DNA from: Aliivibrio fischeri
Lineage (GTDB): Bacteria > Pseudomonadota > Gammaproteobacteria > Enterobacterales > Vibrionaceae
Direction of reading: 5' to 3'
DNA length: 64,000 nucleotides
Assembly: GCA_038993745.2 (NCBI GenBank)
Contig: CP160629.1
Coordinates: forward strand, 2,356,001-2,420,000
Below, piece by piece: positions 1 to 8,623 of the stretch; the first letter of the stretch is position 1; each line of letters starts with the position of its first letter. A program made the position numbers and the translations under genes. The notes beneath the pieces are model-generated. The model did no database searches, was not told where the DNA came from, and saw nothing but the letters and a program-made list of their open reading frames with translations.

Positions 1-359
1 TGCCAGCATGGGATGAAAGCCAAGTTGAATGCTCTGATGAAGAAGTAGTTATTCAGCATAACTGGCACGAACTACGCCTATTCATGTGGGATTACATGGG
101 TATCGTTCGTACTGACAAACGTCTAGAGCGTGCACTGCGCCGTATTCAATTACTAAAACAAGAAACTCATGATTATTATAGTAATTTCAGAGTTTCGAAT
201 AACTTAATTGAATTACGAAATCTTTTAGACGTATCAGAATTGATGGTACGTTGTGCAATGAAACGTAAAGAAAGTTGTGGTTTACACTATACGCTTGACT
301 ATCCAGAGGCATTGGAAGAGTCAGGTCCAACTATTTTAGTGCCAACCAACTTTAAGTAG
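1..359 (+). CDS. nadB: L-aspartate oxidase NadB, C-terminal end (partial)
   Basis: The reading frame enters from the left edge (codons in phase with base 3) and ends with TAG at 357–359. It encodes about the last 118 residues. The segment [19 protein letters not shown], followed by [18 protein letters not shown] and LHYTLDYP, is the helical C-terminal domain of L-aspartate oxidase, the FAD enzyme that makes iminoaspartate for NAD synthesis. The FAD-binding part lies outside the window. A hairpin terminator follows at 401–428. Identity is sure for this family; completeness cannot be judged. Confidence 0.93.
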   Translation, partial: PAWDESQVECSDEEVVIQHNWHELRLFMWDYMGIVRTDKRLERALRRIQLLKQETHDYYSNFRVSNNLIELRNLLDVSELMVRCAMKRKESCGLHYTLDYPEALEESGPTILVPTNFK

Positions 360-389
360 GCGAAACCTTACTTAATAACGACAACACGA

Positions 390-779
390 CTACTTTAAGA
401 GCACCATTAATTGATGGTGCTTTTTTTTATCTATCGCATCTGAGAATAAATAAAAGAACTGCTTAGTATAAGCATTTTCAGCATAGATGATACTTAATGA
501 GCGACTGCTCCACAGCATCCGTTTAACCACCCAATCACGATGGTCATCGGTATCCTTCTTTGAAAAAGTATAACTGCCTTGCTGTTCTAATAGCTGATAA
601 TAAGTGGCGTTTAGTTGTTTATAAATGAGGAAGAAAAATGAGGGAAGAAGTGGAAATGGAATAATATCCATCAATAATATCGCCCACCCAAAGCAGAAGT
701 AACTGCCATTCAATCCAAGATAGGCGATATAAGAGAAGTTCAGCGTTATTTTAACGTAACTTACTGAGGTTGTGCTCAA
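390..779 (-). CDS. cptA: CptA/YgfX-like inner-membrane protein
   Basis: A 129-residue protein with two adjacent hydrophobic segments near residues 12–52, followed by a soluble tail. This is the size and layout of YgfX/CptA, the partner encoded next to SdhE in gammaproteobacteria and described as a toxin-like or membrane-anchored partner. It starts with TTG at 779 and overlaps the end of sdhE by 29 bases, as the E. coli pair also overlaps. The primary sequence is weakly conserved, so the call rests mainly on position and membrane topology. The last dozen codons are written in the nadB terminator hairpin. A start at a different rare codon is possible. Confidence 0.72.
   Translation of the reverse strand: MSTTSVSYVKITLNFSYIAYLGLNGSYFCFGWAILLMDIIPFPLLPSFFFLIYKQLNATYYQLLEQQGSYTFSKKDTDDHRDWVVKRMLWSSRSLSIIYAENAYTKQFFYLFSDAIDKKKHHQLMVLLK
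401..428 (+). terminator. Rho-independent terminator after nadB
   Basis: A perfect 7-bp stem (GCACCAT / ATGGTGC, 401–407 and 414–420) with a 6-base loop is followed by eight T. It sits inside the last codons of the convergent cptA gene. Confidence 0.85.
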
Positions 780-1011
780 CGATTTTATCTACCATAGATG
801 CATGAGCAAGATTATCGCTGCGACCATGCCCCATAACCCATGTAAATAGGTCTGGATCATCACACTCTAATAATGAAACAAAAGCTTGTTGCTCTGCTTC
901 TGTAAGCTCTTCAAAACATTCATCAAAGAATGGCATTATTACCACGTCTAATTCCAGCATTCCACGACGGCAAGCCCACTTAACTCGTGCTTTTTCTTCG
1001 GCACTGTACAT
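751..1011 (-). CDS. sdhE: FAD assembly factor SdhE
   Basis: An 86-residue protein of the SdhE/YgfY/Sdh5 family, which helps attach FAD covalently to the succinate dehydrogenase (and fumarate reductase) flavoprotein. The signature RRGMLELD (residues 15–22) and the following acidic helices are present; the RGxxE-type motif contains the functional Gly and Glu. Length matches the family (about 88). It is the first gene of an sdhE–cptA pair, divergent from ygfZ. The ATG at 1011 is preceded by GGGGA on the minus strand, a fair ribosome-binding site. Confidence 0.93.
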   Translation of the reverse strand: MYSAEEKARVKWACRRGMLELDVVIMPFFDECFEELTEAEQQAFVSLLECDDPDLFTWVMGHGRSDNLAHASMVDKIVEHNLSKLR

Positions 1012-1194
1012 ACTGTCCCCTAGCGTAAAAAATAAAATAACGGCCTTGAGTTTATCAGTCTATTTCAACGACAACCATGATCTAAAGTCATAAGATGAAG
1101 AAGATGCGACATGAAACTACTTGTTTCTTTTTACTGACATTTAAAATTTAGACATTTACTATAAAGAACATAACCTAACTTAAATAAGAATTTT

Positions 1195-2151
1195 ATGATG
1201 AGCACTCTATTCCCAGCATTAAATTTAAATAAAGATGAGCCATTACCAAGCTTCACTGTCTCCGAGTTAAATGATTGGGCATTAATCACAATGATTGGTG
1301 CAGATAAAAAATCATACCTACAAGGTCAAGTTACTTGCGATGTTGTTTCTTTAGCTCAAGATGAGATCACCTTCGGTGGGCATTGTGATGCAAAAGGGAA
1401 ATTATGGAGTATCTTCCAGCTCTTTCATCACAATGATGGCTACGCTTTATTTCAGCGTAAAAGTGCTATCGAAACAGAATTAACTGAAATAAAAAAATAC
1501 GCTGTATTTTCTAAAGTCGATATTTCAATTAGTGATGAAATTTTACTTGGTTTTACTGGCGATAAAGCCCTTGAGTGGATAAATCAACATACTGATTCAA
1601 ATGCCAACGTCCGAGTATCTAAATTTGGTACGTTTGCCAAAGTTAGCGATACACAATGGTTACTAGTAACAACCGATGATAAAAAAGAGGAACTTCTTTC
1701 TTTATTATCAGAAGCAACACTATGCGATGAGGCTATATGGTCTTTGCACCACATTAAACACGCCTTACCACAAATAGATGCCCCACTATGTAACGAACAT
1801 ATTCCTCAAGCACTAAATCTACAAGCCATCAATGGTATTAGCTTTAAAAAAGGGTGCTATACAGGTCAAGAAACCGTAGCAAGAGCAAAATACCGTGGTA
1901 TAAACAAACGTGCTATGTACCTACTTTTAGGTCTTTCAGAGGCACGACCATGTGCCGGTGATGCTATTGAGCGTAGTGTGGGTGAAAATTGGCGTAAAGG
2001 CGGAACCATTGTTTCGGCATACCGCTTTGAAGATGGCTATACTCTTGCTCTAGCAATCCTTCCAAATGATTTAGATGAAGATACACAATTCAAACTTCAA
2101 GAGTCTATCTGGGAAAAAGTAGAATTGCCTTACACACTTAATGATGAGTAA
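1195..2151 (+). CDS. ygfZ: tRNA-modifying / Fe–S cluster assembly protein YgfZ
   Basis: A 318-residue folate-binding protein of the YgfZ/GcvT-like family (IBA57 homologue), involved in maintaining certain Fe–S enzymes such as MiaB. The diagnostic motif KGCYTGQE is complete at about residues 220–227, with its essential Cys. Length is close to E. coli YgfZ (326). The start has two consecutive ATG codons at 1195 and 1198; either may be used. It is divergent from sdhE and overlaps the next gene by 11 bases, so the two are probably cotranscribed. Confidence 0.93.
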   Translation: MMSTLFPALNLNKDEPLPSFTVSELNDWALITMIGADKKSYLQGQVTCDVVSLAQDEITFGGHCDAKGKLWSIFQLFHHNDGYALFQRKSAIETELTEIKKYAVFSKVDISISDEILLGFTGDKALEWINQHTDSNANVRVSKFGTFAKVSDTQWLLVTTDDKKEELLSLLSEATLCDEAIWSLHHIKHALPQIDAPLCNEHIPQALNLQAINGISFKKGCYTGQETVARAKYRGINKRAMYLLLGLSEARPCAGDAIERSVGENWRKGGTIVSAYRFEDGYTLALAILPNDLDEDTQFKLQESIWEKVELPYTLNDE

Positions 2152-2623
2152 GTTGCAAACATCTGTGACGGATCTGCTTGATAAAGAGCAGATCCCTTAC
2201 CGACTACTTCCACATAAAACTCCCGCAATCAGTGTTCAAGATGCCGCTGAACAACGTGGAGTTTCTCCATCTCAGATGGTTAAAACGATTGTTTTACGAG
2301 ATATGGGTGGACGATTGGCTCTGGCTTGCGTTCCTGGAGATCAACAAGTAGATCCAAAAAAAGTACGACAATTATTAGATTGCCGACGCATGACCTGTGT
2401 TTCATCTGATGAAGTAAAGCTAATTACAGGCTTTGAGATTGGTACGATAAACCCAATAGTAACAGCGACACCAATGCCTGTTTTTCTAGATATTCATTTC
2501 CAACAACATCAATATATTAATATATCTAGCGGCGATAGAATGGCAGGAATTGAATTAACACTCGCTGACTTGTGCCATTTATGCCAACCAACTCTAGCTT
2601 CTTTGTGCCGAGAATTGGATTAA
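2141..2623 (+). CDS. YbaK/EbsC-type aminoacyl-tRNA deacylase
   Basis: A 160-residue single-domain protein of the YbaK/ProX superfamily, which hydrolyses mischarged aminoacyl-tRNA in trans. Family hallmarks visible are the N-terminal helix with [10 protein letters not shown], the VKTIVLRD strand carrying the conserved Lys (about residue 49), the basic [10 protein letters not shown] helix, and a glycine-containing [10 protein letters not shown] loop. Substrate specificity (Cys-tRNAPro or other) cannot be told from sequence. The start codons at 2141 and 2144 lie inside the end of ygfZ, indicating translational coupling. It is distinct from ProRS-associated INS domains because it stands alone. 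Confidence 0.8.
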   Translation: MMSKLQTSVTDLLDKEQIPYRLLPHKTPAISVQDAAEQRGVSPSQMVKTIVLRDMGGRLALACVPGDQQVDPKKVRQLLDCRRMTCVSSDEVKLITGFEIGTINPIVTATPMPVFLDIHFQQHQYINISSGDRMAGIELTLADLCHLCQPTLASLCRELD

Positions 2624-2764
2624 TTTACATTCTTACATAACGAACTTGATCCATTACTCATTTCGCCACATCAAGAGATGAATTATTATTTATTTTTTAT
2701 GAATAAGTAGCATTTTGGTTAATTTTTAGTTATTTTGATTGTGTTCTTTTCTTACGAAAGAGCG

Positions 2765-2864
2765 CATAAATTGTTTAACTCCAAACAATTTACTCCAATA
2801 TACCTATATATATTGGAAATGCATCTGTGACTGTTTGCCCGAACTCTGTTTCGGGCTTTTTTTT
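2765..2864 (+). ncRNA. Candidate small RNA or attenuated leader
   Basis: In the gap between the deacylase gene and the next small gene there are three consecutive hairpins: a perfect 7-bp stem at 2770–2789 with loop AACTCC, a perfect 8-bp stem at 2795–2816 with loop CCTATA, and a GC-rich terminator (GCCCGA/TCGGGC, 2837–2856) followed by eight T. The loops and linker contain CTCC, which is complementary to Shine–Dalgarno sequences. No good promoter is visible just upstream and no known small RNA was recognised. It could also simply be the terminator of the ygfZ–deacylase transcript. Confidence 0.4.
2837..2864 (+). terminator. Rho-independent terminator
   Basis: GCCCGA (2837–2842) pairs with TCGGGC (2851–2856) around an 8-base loop, followed by a run of eight T. 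It ends either the ygfZ–deacylase transcript or the candidate small RNA. Confidence 0.85.
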
Positions 2865-2972
2865 AATATTTTTATCTAGATAAAGATCAAATATCAGCAT
2901 ATTAAAATATTAATAATATGCTCCTCCTCACCTTATCCCAATTTTGCAACATATATGTCACATAAATTTGGT

Positions 2973-2978
2973 TATAAT
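2973..2978 (+). promoter_or_regulatory. Probable -10 element for the small gene at 3030
   Basis: A consensus TATAAT at 2973–2978 lies 51 bases before the next start codon. No good -35 box is visible at the normal distance; the upstream TGTCACA resembles a half site for CRP-type activators, which is only suggestive. Confidence 0.5.
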
Positions 2979-3029
2979 GCTATCCAGAGCATAAAAGCTC
3001 GTTTGTTTTAATCACTGAAGGATAATGTG

Positions 3030-3233
3030 ATGCGATTTTTTAAGCACTATGCACCGAGCATGATTGCGAAACATATTAGTCGACTATTTAATGGAAAGAT
3101 TCATATTCACGGCATTGGCGAGTTTCGATTTAAAGATGGTCGATTAGTAGCTCCTACAGAAGCGGAGCGTGAACACTATAAAATGGTAAAAGAAATTAAC
3201 TCAGAAATAACTCGGTTGAAAATGGCTTATTAA
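3030..3233 (+). CDS. Small conserved protein of unknown function
   Basis: A 67-residue basic protein starting at ATG 3030, preceded by AAGGA at a good distance; an overlapping GTG at 3027 is also possible. It has a basic N-terminal helix (MRFFKHYAPSMIAKHISRLF), a short strand-rich middle (IHIHGIGEFRFKDG) and a charged C-terminal helix. I believe similar proteins occur in Vibrionaceae, but I cannot name a family. No signal peptide or membrane segment. It has its own promoter-like -10 box and ends at a bidirectional hairpin terminator, so it looks like a monocistronic gene. Confidence 0.75.
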   Translation: MRFFKHYAPSMIAKHISRLFNGKIHIHGIGEFRFKDGRLVAPTEAEREHYKMVKEINSEITRLKMAY

Positions 3234-3237
3234 AAAT

Positions 3238-3263
3238 AAAGGTAGCATTACGCTACCTTTTTG
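3238..3263. terminator. Bidirectional terminator
   Basis: A 9-bp stem AAAGGTAGC/GCTACCTTT (3238–3246 and 3252–3260) with T-rich flank on the plus side and A-rich flank on the other. It serves the small gene and the convergent ubiI. Confidence 0.85.
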
Positions 3264-3277
3264 TTTTTAACTAAATA

Positions 3278-4486
3278 CTATTTTTTTGCTATTTCTGGTA
3301 AATGTCCAGATAAGCCTAGCGCTCTTTTTAAGCATTCATCTTTAACAGGCGATAGCTCATTCGTTAATGACATTCCCACCCCTCGAATGAACTTCTTAAC
3401 TGGATTGCTTCCAGAAAATAACTCTTTAAATCCTTGCATAGAGGCAATCATTTGAGCGGCTTCTGCTTTTCTCCATCGCTCAAAAGAACGTAAATTAACT
3501 TTTAAACCGATGTCTTTACTTTCATTTTGTAACGCTAAAATCGTTTCAGCTAATGCAGCAGCATCGGCAAGTCCAAGATTCACACCTTGCCCTGCTAAAG
3601 GATGAATAGTATGTGCAGCGTCACCAACTAATACCGCTCGCTCACGAACGAAATCTTTGGCATAACGCATCTTTAATGGAAAAGCTTGGCGAGCCCCTTC
3701 AACAGAACATAGTCCAAGTTGATTATCAAATGCCGTAGTTAAACGTTTATTGAAATCATCTTCAGGCATCGAAACTAAATCTTCGGCTTGTAAAGGGTCA
3801 AGAGACCATACAATAGAGCTTAAATTCGGTTCACCTAATGGTAAAAATGCAAGCGGTCCTTCAGGTCTAAATATTTGTCGAGCGGTTGCATTATGAGTAT
3901 CTACAGTTCGAATATTTGCAACCAGAGCGCTATGACCGTAATCCCAATGTGTTAAAGGAATATCTAACTGATTACGTAACCATGAATTTGCACCATCCGC
4001 ACCAACCACCAGCTTTGCGGTAATTGCTTTACCTGATTCTAAATTAATCCAAGCTTCACTTTCGCCAAACATAATATTAGTGCATCGTTCTGGCGCTAAT
4101 AATGTAACGTTTTCTTGTTTTGAAATTTTATCCAAAAGAGAAAGTTGTATAACTCGGTTTTCGACAATATGTCCTAAATTATGCTGAGCGATGTCCTCTG
4201 CTTCAAATTCAATCTTAGCAAAGCTGTCTTGCTCCCATACTCGCATCGATGTGTATGGTGCTGCACGACGTAACAAGACTCCCTGCCATGCTCCAACATT
4301 ATTTAAAATATTTTCACTTGCTCGACTGATCGCTGAAACTCGAATATCAGGCAAAGAGGCTAATTCCTCTTCAGGCAGTTGGCTTTCAATGACTGCGATT
4401 CTTAATCCACTGTTTTCTAATGCAGCGGCTACGGTTAAACCAACCATACCGCCACCAATAATCGCAATATCTACACTCTGCATCAT
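3278..4486 (-). CDS. ubiI: 2-octaprenylphenol hydroxylase UbiI
   Basis: A 402-residue FAD-dependent monooxygenase of the UbiH/UbiI/UbiF family acting at C5 of the ubiquinone ring. The Rossmann FAD motif GGGMVG is at residues 11–16, the DG-type motif VVGADGANS at about 160–168, and the second FAD motif VLVGDAAHTIHPLAGQGVNLG at about 286–306. The start MMQSVDIAIIGGGMVG and the HIVENRVIQ segment match UbiI (VisC) better than UbiH. It is the last gene of the ygfB–ubiH–ubiI operon, two bases after ubiH. Confidence 0.93.
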   Translation of the reverse strand: MMQSVDIAIIGGGMVGLTVAAALENSGLRIAVIESQLPEEELASLPDIRVSAISRASENILNNVGAWQGVLLRRAAPYTSMRVWEQDSFAKIEFEAEDIAQHNLGHIVENRVIQLSLLDKISKQENVTLLAPERCTNIMFGESEAWINLESGKAITAKLVVGADGANSWLRNQLDIPLTHWDYGHSALVANIRTVDTHNATARQIFRPEGPLAFLPLGEPNLSSIVWSLDPLQAEDLVSMPEDDFNKRLTTAFDNQLGLCSVEGARQAFPLKMRYAKDFVRERAVLVGDAAHTIHPLAGQGVNLGLADAAALAETILALQNESKDIGLKVNLRSFERWRKAEAAQMIASMQGFKELFSGSNPVKKFIRGVGMSLTNELSPVKDECLKRALGLSGHLPEIAKK

Positions 4487-4488
4487 AA

Positions 4489-5688
4489 TTATCTTTTCAC
4501 TCTACCCATTGCTCGTAATGTCACAGGTTTTAATAAAAAACGGAAAGTATCAACCGCATACAAACCAATATTTCGTCCAATTACCATTGGGAATGAATGA
4601 GTTGCAAAGATAGAAATTAATCCTGCAGTCATCGTTATGGTTTGCTGTTGATCTGGTTCTCGTCGATTCTGATACTCAGCTAGCACCGAATAATCACCAA
4701 TATCTTGACCATTCAAAGAAGCTTGAGTAATACATTCACTTAATGAAAATACATCTCTTATTCCAAGGTTAAACCCTTGGCCTGCAATTGGATGCAGAGT
4801 TTGAGCTGCATTACCAATAGCAGCAAAACGATGGGAAACATGCTGTTTTTGACGACGAAGTAACAAAGGATAATGTGCTCGCTTACCCGTTTTTATTAAC
4901 TTACCAAGGCGCCAACCAAATTCATTTTGTAGATGCGCTAAAAATTGCTCATCACTGTACTCTAATATTTCCTGCGATGCTTCAGGAGTAACACACCATA
5001 CAAGTGAGCTACGACCATTAGACATCGGCAAGAGAGCGACAGGGCCATGCTCAGTAAAACGCTCAAATGCTTTTCCTTGAGGATGGAGCTCTGTTGTCAC
5101 ATTAGCGATGATAGCAACCTGCTCAAAATCAAACACTTCAGATTCTAATTGCATGCTTTTGCACGTGGCAGATTCAGCGCCATCTGCTGCTACAACCAAA
5201 GATGCAGAAATAACCTTTCCTGTAGAGAGCGTTATCTTAGTCAGTGCTAACTCTCGCTCAAGATGAGAAACCGATGCAGGGCAAATAAGTTCTATATCTG
5301 AAGAGTTTATTAATTTTTTATGATAAAAATCACCAATATCAGCAAGCTCAACAACATAACCAAGATCATCAACGTTCAATTCTTTTGATGTTAACTCTGT
5401 TATTCCTGCATGTTGCTGATCTGAGATGTGAATATGCTTTATTGGTGTTGCTAACGGGGCGATATCTGACCACAAAGCAATGTCTTTCAATAGCTGCGCA
5501 GTTCCATTAGAAAGAGCAATACTTCGAGAATCATAGCCTGGGTGAGAATCAAGTTTTGGTTCGACAGCTTCAATAACCGCAATCGAAAGACGCCCTTGAT
5601 TCATTTTTTCTAATGCTAAAGCGAGTGTTGCTCCCGCCATCGCACCACCAACAATAACTACATCATAATGTGTCATTCTAGAATCCAT
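4489..5688 (-). CDS. ubiH: 2-octaprenyl-6-methoxyphenol hydroxylase UbiH
   Basis: A 399-residue flavoprotein monooxygenase of ubiquinone synthesis, paralogous to its neighbour UbiI. It carries the N-terminal FAD motif VGGAMAG at residues 13–19, a middle VVAADGAES motif and the C-terminal IGNAAQTLHPIAGQGFNLG motif, where the usual GDAAH is GNAAQ, a variation seen in UbiH. The start ATG at 5688 overlaps the ygfB stop codon (TAATG); MTHYDVV four codons later is an equally plausible start. In E. coli pepP lies between ygfB and ubiH; here it does not. Confidence 0.93.
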   Translation of the reverse strand: MDSRMTHYDVVIVGGAMAGATLALALEKMNQGRLSIAVIEAVEPKLDSHPGYDSRSIALSNGTAQLLKDIALWSDIAPLATPIKHIHISDQQHAGITELTSKELNVDDLGYVVELADIGDFYHKKLINSSDIELICPASVSHLERELALTKITLSTGKVISASLVVAADGAESATCKSMQLESEVFDFEQVAIIANVTTELHPQGKAFERFTEHGPVALLPMSNGRSSLVWCVTPEASQEILEYSDEQFLAHLQNEFGWRLGKLIKTGKRAHYPLLLRRQKQHVSHRFAAIGNAAQTLHPIAGQGFNLGIRDVFSLSECITQASLNGQDIGDYSVLAEYQNRREPDQQQTITMTAGLISIFATHSFPMVIGRNIGLYAVDTFRFLLKPVTLRAMGRVKR

Positions 5689-6257
5689 TAATGCACTGTT
5701 TTAGACGCATCAGTATGTATTTGCTGACCTAATTCAGCATGAATAGTAAGAACACAAATGCGCACATGCTCTACTATTTGTTCGAAGAGACTTTCTTGTT
5801 CTTCAAGATCATCCTCTTCATCAATACCTAAACGTGCAATTTCTTCTAAATCAGCTAACGCTTCTTTCAATGCATCAGATGTTTTATCTAATTTAAGCTC
5901 AACTAAACCTAAACCAGAGATAAAATGGTTAACCCACTCACTTAACCCATCAGCTCGATTCATTAAGCTCTCTTTCTCACTAGGGATTAACAACTCTAAA
6001 GCCAGCTTTTCAGCCGTTAATTCAGCAACTGTGCATTGAAATACCGCACTTCCCACTTTAATTGCACTGTCTGGCCATCCCATACCATCGTTAGTGTAAT
6101 CATAAATCAATGGCTTCCAGGTTTGATCGTCAAGAGATAGACCACCGCTTATCATGCCAACTAATAGACCATGCAATTCTGATGGTGTAACTGCAAGTCC
6201 ACTGTCTTTTAAAGCTGACTCAACGGTTAAAAACTCTGGCATTTTAATTTCGCTCAT
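5688..6257 (-). CDS. ygfB: YecA/YgfB family protein
   Basis: A 189-residue acidic helical protein of the UPF0149 (YgfB/YecA) family, close to the E. coli YgfB length of about 192. Visible family features are the N-terminal SELHGLLVGMISGG, the middle WVNHFISGLGL segment and the acidic EEIARLGIDEEDDLEEQE stretch. No catalytic residues are known; in Pseudomonas, YgfB has been linked to repression of an alternative beta-lactam resistance route, which is not shown here. It is the first gene of the ubiH–ubiI operon and divergent from zapA. Confidence 0.9.
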   Translation of the reverse strand: MSEIKMPEFLTVESALKDSGLAVTPSELHGLLVGMISGGLSLDDQTWKPLIYDYTNDGMGWPDSAIKVGSAVFQCTVAELTAEKLALELLIPSEKESLMNRADGLSEWVNHFISGLGLVELKLDKTSDALKEALADLEEIARLGIDEEDDLEEQESLFEQIVEHVRICVLTIHAELGQQIHTDASKTVH

Positions 6258-6495
6258 ATTTGACGATCTCTAGATTAGGATTAATATCTCCATGCTACCA
6301 CTTCATGCATTTTCAGAAAACTCACTATCTCTCGCAATTGAGTATCTTTTCATCAGATTGTTGTTTTATTAAGAATATAGTTAACCACCATCAACAAAGC
6401 GATGCGAAATACTTGAATCTTTTTACATCATTTCTTATAGTTTCATTCACTTATCACTGGTTATTTATGAAGTCAGTGAATCTTATAGTTTAACG

Positions 6496-6837
6496 ATGAG
6501 TAATGTATTGATGACAAGCCAAGCCGTGCAAGTCCAAATATTAGGACGAGCCATCAAGGTTAACTGCCCTGCTGGTCAAGAAGCTGCATTAAAAGAAGCC
6601 GCTCAAGATTTAGATAATCGTGTAAATGAATTATCTGAACGAACCAAAGTAACCAATACTGAACAGTTATTGACTATTACGTCGTTAAATATCTGCTACG
6701 AACTTCATGCGGCTAAAAAAGAGGCAAGTAAACACTCTTCCGATGTTTATGAACGCATGGGATTGCTTGCAAGCGCATTAGAAGCTGCAATTTCTACAGT
6801 TAAGCCTAGCCAAACAGAAGAAAGTACGGCAGAATAG
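6496..6837 (+). CDS. zapA: Cell division protein ZapA
   Basis: A 113-residue FtsZ-associated protein that cross-links FtsZ filaments at midcell. The core VQVQILGRAIKVNCPAGQE, the VNELSERTKVTNTEQLL segment and the C-terminal coiled coil match ZapA. Either ATG at 6496 or the one at 6511 could be the start; the first gives a slightly longer N-terminus than E. coli (109). It is followed by 6S RNA and fau, the classic zapA–ssrS–fau order. Confidence 0.93.
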   Translation: MSNVLMTSQAVQVQILGRAIKVNCPAGQEAALKEAAQDLDNRVNELSERTKVTNTEQLLTITSLNICYELHAAKKEASKHSSDVYERMGLLASALEAAISTVKPSQTEESTAE

Positions 6838-6869
6838 AAACATCGCTAAGGATAGCAAAAGAATCAAAT

Positions 6870-7050
6870 TTACCCTGGAGTGTTTGTAGGCGGATCTATG
6901 TCCCTGAGCCGATAAGCACAAATTAGGGTTAGTACTTGTTTGCTATTGAGCATGCTCGGCTTGTACTGAGAAGCCTACGGTAAACTTTGCTGATCCGCCT
7001 TGAACCTAGGGTTCAAGGGCTACGACCACTACGGCACTTTGGGGTATTCC
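6870..7050 (+). ncRNA. ssrS: 6S RNA
   Basis: The region between zapA and fau contains the conserved 6S landmarks: the CCCTGAGCCGATA segment at about 6902–6914, GAGCATGCTCGG near 6948–6961, GAGAAGCCTACGG near 6968–6980, and CCTTGAACC..GGGTTCAAGGG near 6997–7019. The ends pair: ACCCTGGAGTG (6872–6882) with CACTTTGGGGT (7035–7045), 11 pairs including wobbles. Length is about 180 bases, as in E. coli. 6S RNA mimics an open promoter and binds sigma70-RNA polymerase in stationary phase. Exact ends are estimated. Confidence 0.93.
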
Positions 7051-7632
7051 ATGACATCTCGTCGACTCATTCGACAATCTACACGTCAACGTCGTAACGC
7101 TTTATCTCCTATTGAACAATCTCAAGCAGCCAACGCTCTTGTCCAGCAGTGTTCTATCAACCCTGTAATTCAAAAAGCACACTCTATTGCAGTCTATTTA
7201 TCTTCCGATGGTGAAATTGATACCAATCCACTCATCACTTGGTTATGGGCACAGGGCAAACAAGTCGCTTTACCTGTAATACACCCATTCTCAAAGGGTC
7301 ATTTATTATTCCTTGAGTACACTGAAAACTCACCGCTTGTTCATAATAAATATCAGATCCTAGAACCCAAACTAAACAAAACTAAAATTATACCGACCTC
7401 TGAATTAGATCTAATTTTGACGCCGTTAGTTGCTTTTGATCATACCGGTAATCGTTTAGGTATGGGCGGTGGATATTATGATCGAACCCTCTCTAATTGG
7501 CACTCCCATCAGCAAGGTCCAATGCCGATAGGGTTATCACACACTTGCCAGCAAGTTTCATCGTTACCAATTGAATCTTGGGATGTACCACTTCCTCAAA
7601 TCATCACACCTCAAAAAACATGGCACTGGTAA
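7051..7632 (+). CDS. fau: 5-formyltetrahydrofolate cyclo-ligase
   Basis: A 193-residue enzyme (YgfA/Fau, MTHFS family) converting 5-formyl-THF to 5,10-methenyl-THF with ATP. The glycine-rich RLGMGGGYYDRTL motif is at about residues 135–147, with LSSDGEIDTNPLI near the N-terminus. I chose ATG at 7051 because it aligns with the family; the frame remains open upstream into the 6S gene. The start codon directly follows the 6S 3' end, and the only purine-rich ribosome-binding site (TTGGGG) lies in the 6S closing stem, unlike the more separated E. coli genes. Confidence 0.92.
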   Translation: MTSRRLIRQSTRQRRNALSPIEQSQAANALVQQCSINPVIQKAHSIAVYLSSDGEIDTNPLITWLWAQGKQVALPVIHPFSKGHLLFLEYTENSPLVHNKYQILEPKLNKTKIIPTSELDLILTPLVAFDHTGNRLGMGGGYYDRTLSNWHSHQQGPMPIGLSHTCQQVSSLPIESWDVPLPQIITPQKTWHW

Positions 7633-7772
7633 ATAGTTAGCCGAAACCGTTTGCTTTGCTTGTATTTTATTCATTTTTTACGCTTTACTGACTTATTTTT
7701 TCTGACGAAGAAAAAACTCTACGCTATAATCACGCCGCTTTCATTTGCACATTATATTTCTAGGAGAAGGTC

Positions 7773-8429
7773 ATGACTCAAGACGAGATGAAAAAAGCAG
7801 CTGGTTGGGCAGCGTTAGAATACGTAGAAGCTGGCAGCATTGTTGGTGTGGGTACAGGTTCAACCGTAAACCATTTCATCGACGCACTTGCGACCATGAA
7901 GAATGAAATTAAAGGCGCAGTATCAAGCTCAGTAGCTTCAACAGAGAAATTAAAAGAACTGGGTATTGAAGTTTTTGATTGTAATGATGTTGCTGGCCTT
8001 GATGTTTATGTTGATGGTGCCGACGAAATTAACGGCAAGAATGAAATGATTAAAGGCGGCGGCGCTGCTCTTACCCGTGAAAAAATCGTTGCTGCAATTT
8101 CTGATAAATTTATCTGTATTGTTGATGACACAAAGCAAGTTGATGTTTTAGGTCAATTCCCACTTCCTGTTGAAGTTATTCCAATGGCTCGCTCTTATGT
8201 TGCTCGTGAGTTAGTTAAATTAGGTGGCGATCCTGCATACCGTGAAGGCGTAATTACCGATAATGGTAATGTGATCCTTGATGTTCACGGTATGAAAATT
8301 ACAGATGCAAAAGATCTAGAAGATAAAATCAATGCTCTTCCAGGCGTAGTAACTGTAGGTTTATTTGCACACCGCGGTGCAGATGTCCTATTAGTAGGGG
8401 CTCCAGAAGGCGTTAAGAAGTTCGACTAA
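7773..8429 (+). CDS. rpiA: Ribose-5-phosphate isomerase A
   Basis: A 218-residue RpiA, length as in E. coli (219), interconverting ribose-5-phosphate and ribulose-5-phosphate in the pentose phosphate pathway. The [15 protein letters not shown] phosphate-binding loop, the DGADEIN motif with the catalytic Asp residues, and the [11 protein letters not shown] loop are all intact. A strong ribosome-binding site (AGGAGAAGG) precedes ATG 7773. It is monocistronic and closed by a terminator at 8491–8518. Confidence 0.96.
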   Translation: MTQDEMKKAAGWAALEYVEAGSIVGVGTGSTVNHFIDALATMKNEIKGAVSSSVASTEKLKELGIEVFDCNDVAGLDVYVDGADEINGKNEMIKGGGAALTREKIVAAISDKFICIVDDTKQVDVLGQFPLPVEVIPMARSYVARELVKLGGDPAYREGVITDNGNVILDVHGMKITDAKDLEDKINALPGVVTVGLFAHRGADVLLVGAPEGVKKFD

Positions 8430-8490
8430 ATAACTACCTTAACTTAATGTTCCCTTATTTAAGAGGGAGCAAAAATGTTATTTCATTACA

Positions 8491-8518
8491 AACGGTGCTC
8501 ATTAGCACCGTTTTTTAT
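8491..8518 (+). terminator. Rho-independent terminator after rpiA
   Basis: A 7-bp stem ACGGTGC/GCACCGT (8492–8498, 8505–8511) is followed by six T. Confidence 0.88.
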
Positions 8519-8623
8519 TAACTATTCCGTAATTTTCTTACCCAAACTGATTATTTTTTGATACTTTATAATCAGCAAGCAATAAATCACATCATAATTT
8601 TGTTTTTAAGGATAAGAACGACC

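Noticed and set aside
3261..3455. Plus-strand ORF overlapping the 3' end of ubiI
   Set aside because: Antisense shadow of ubiI that overlaps a terminator; no independent support.
6260..6493. 77-codon plus-strand ORF between ygfB and zapA
   Set aside because: No ribosome-binding site, biased low-complexity composition, lies over the divergent promoter region; probably chance.
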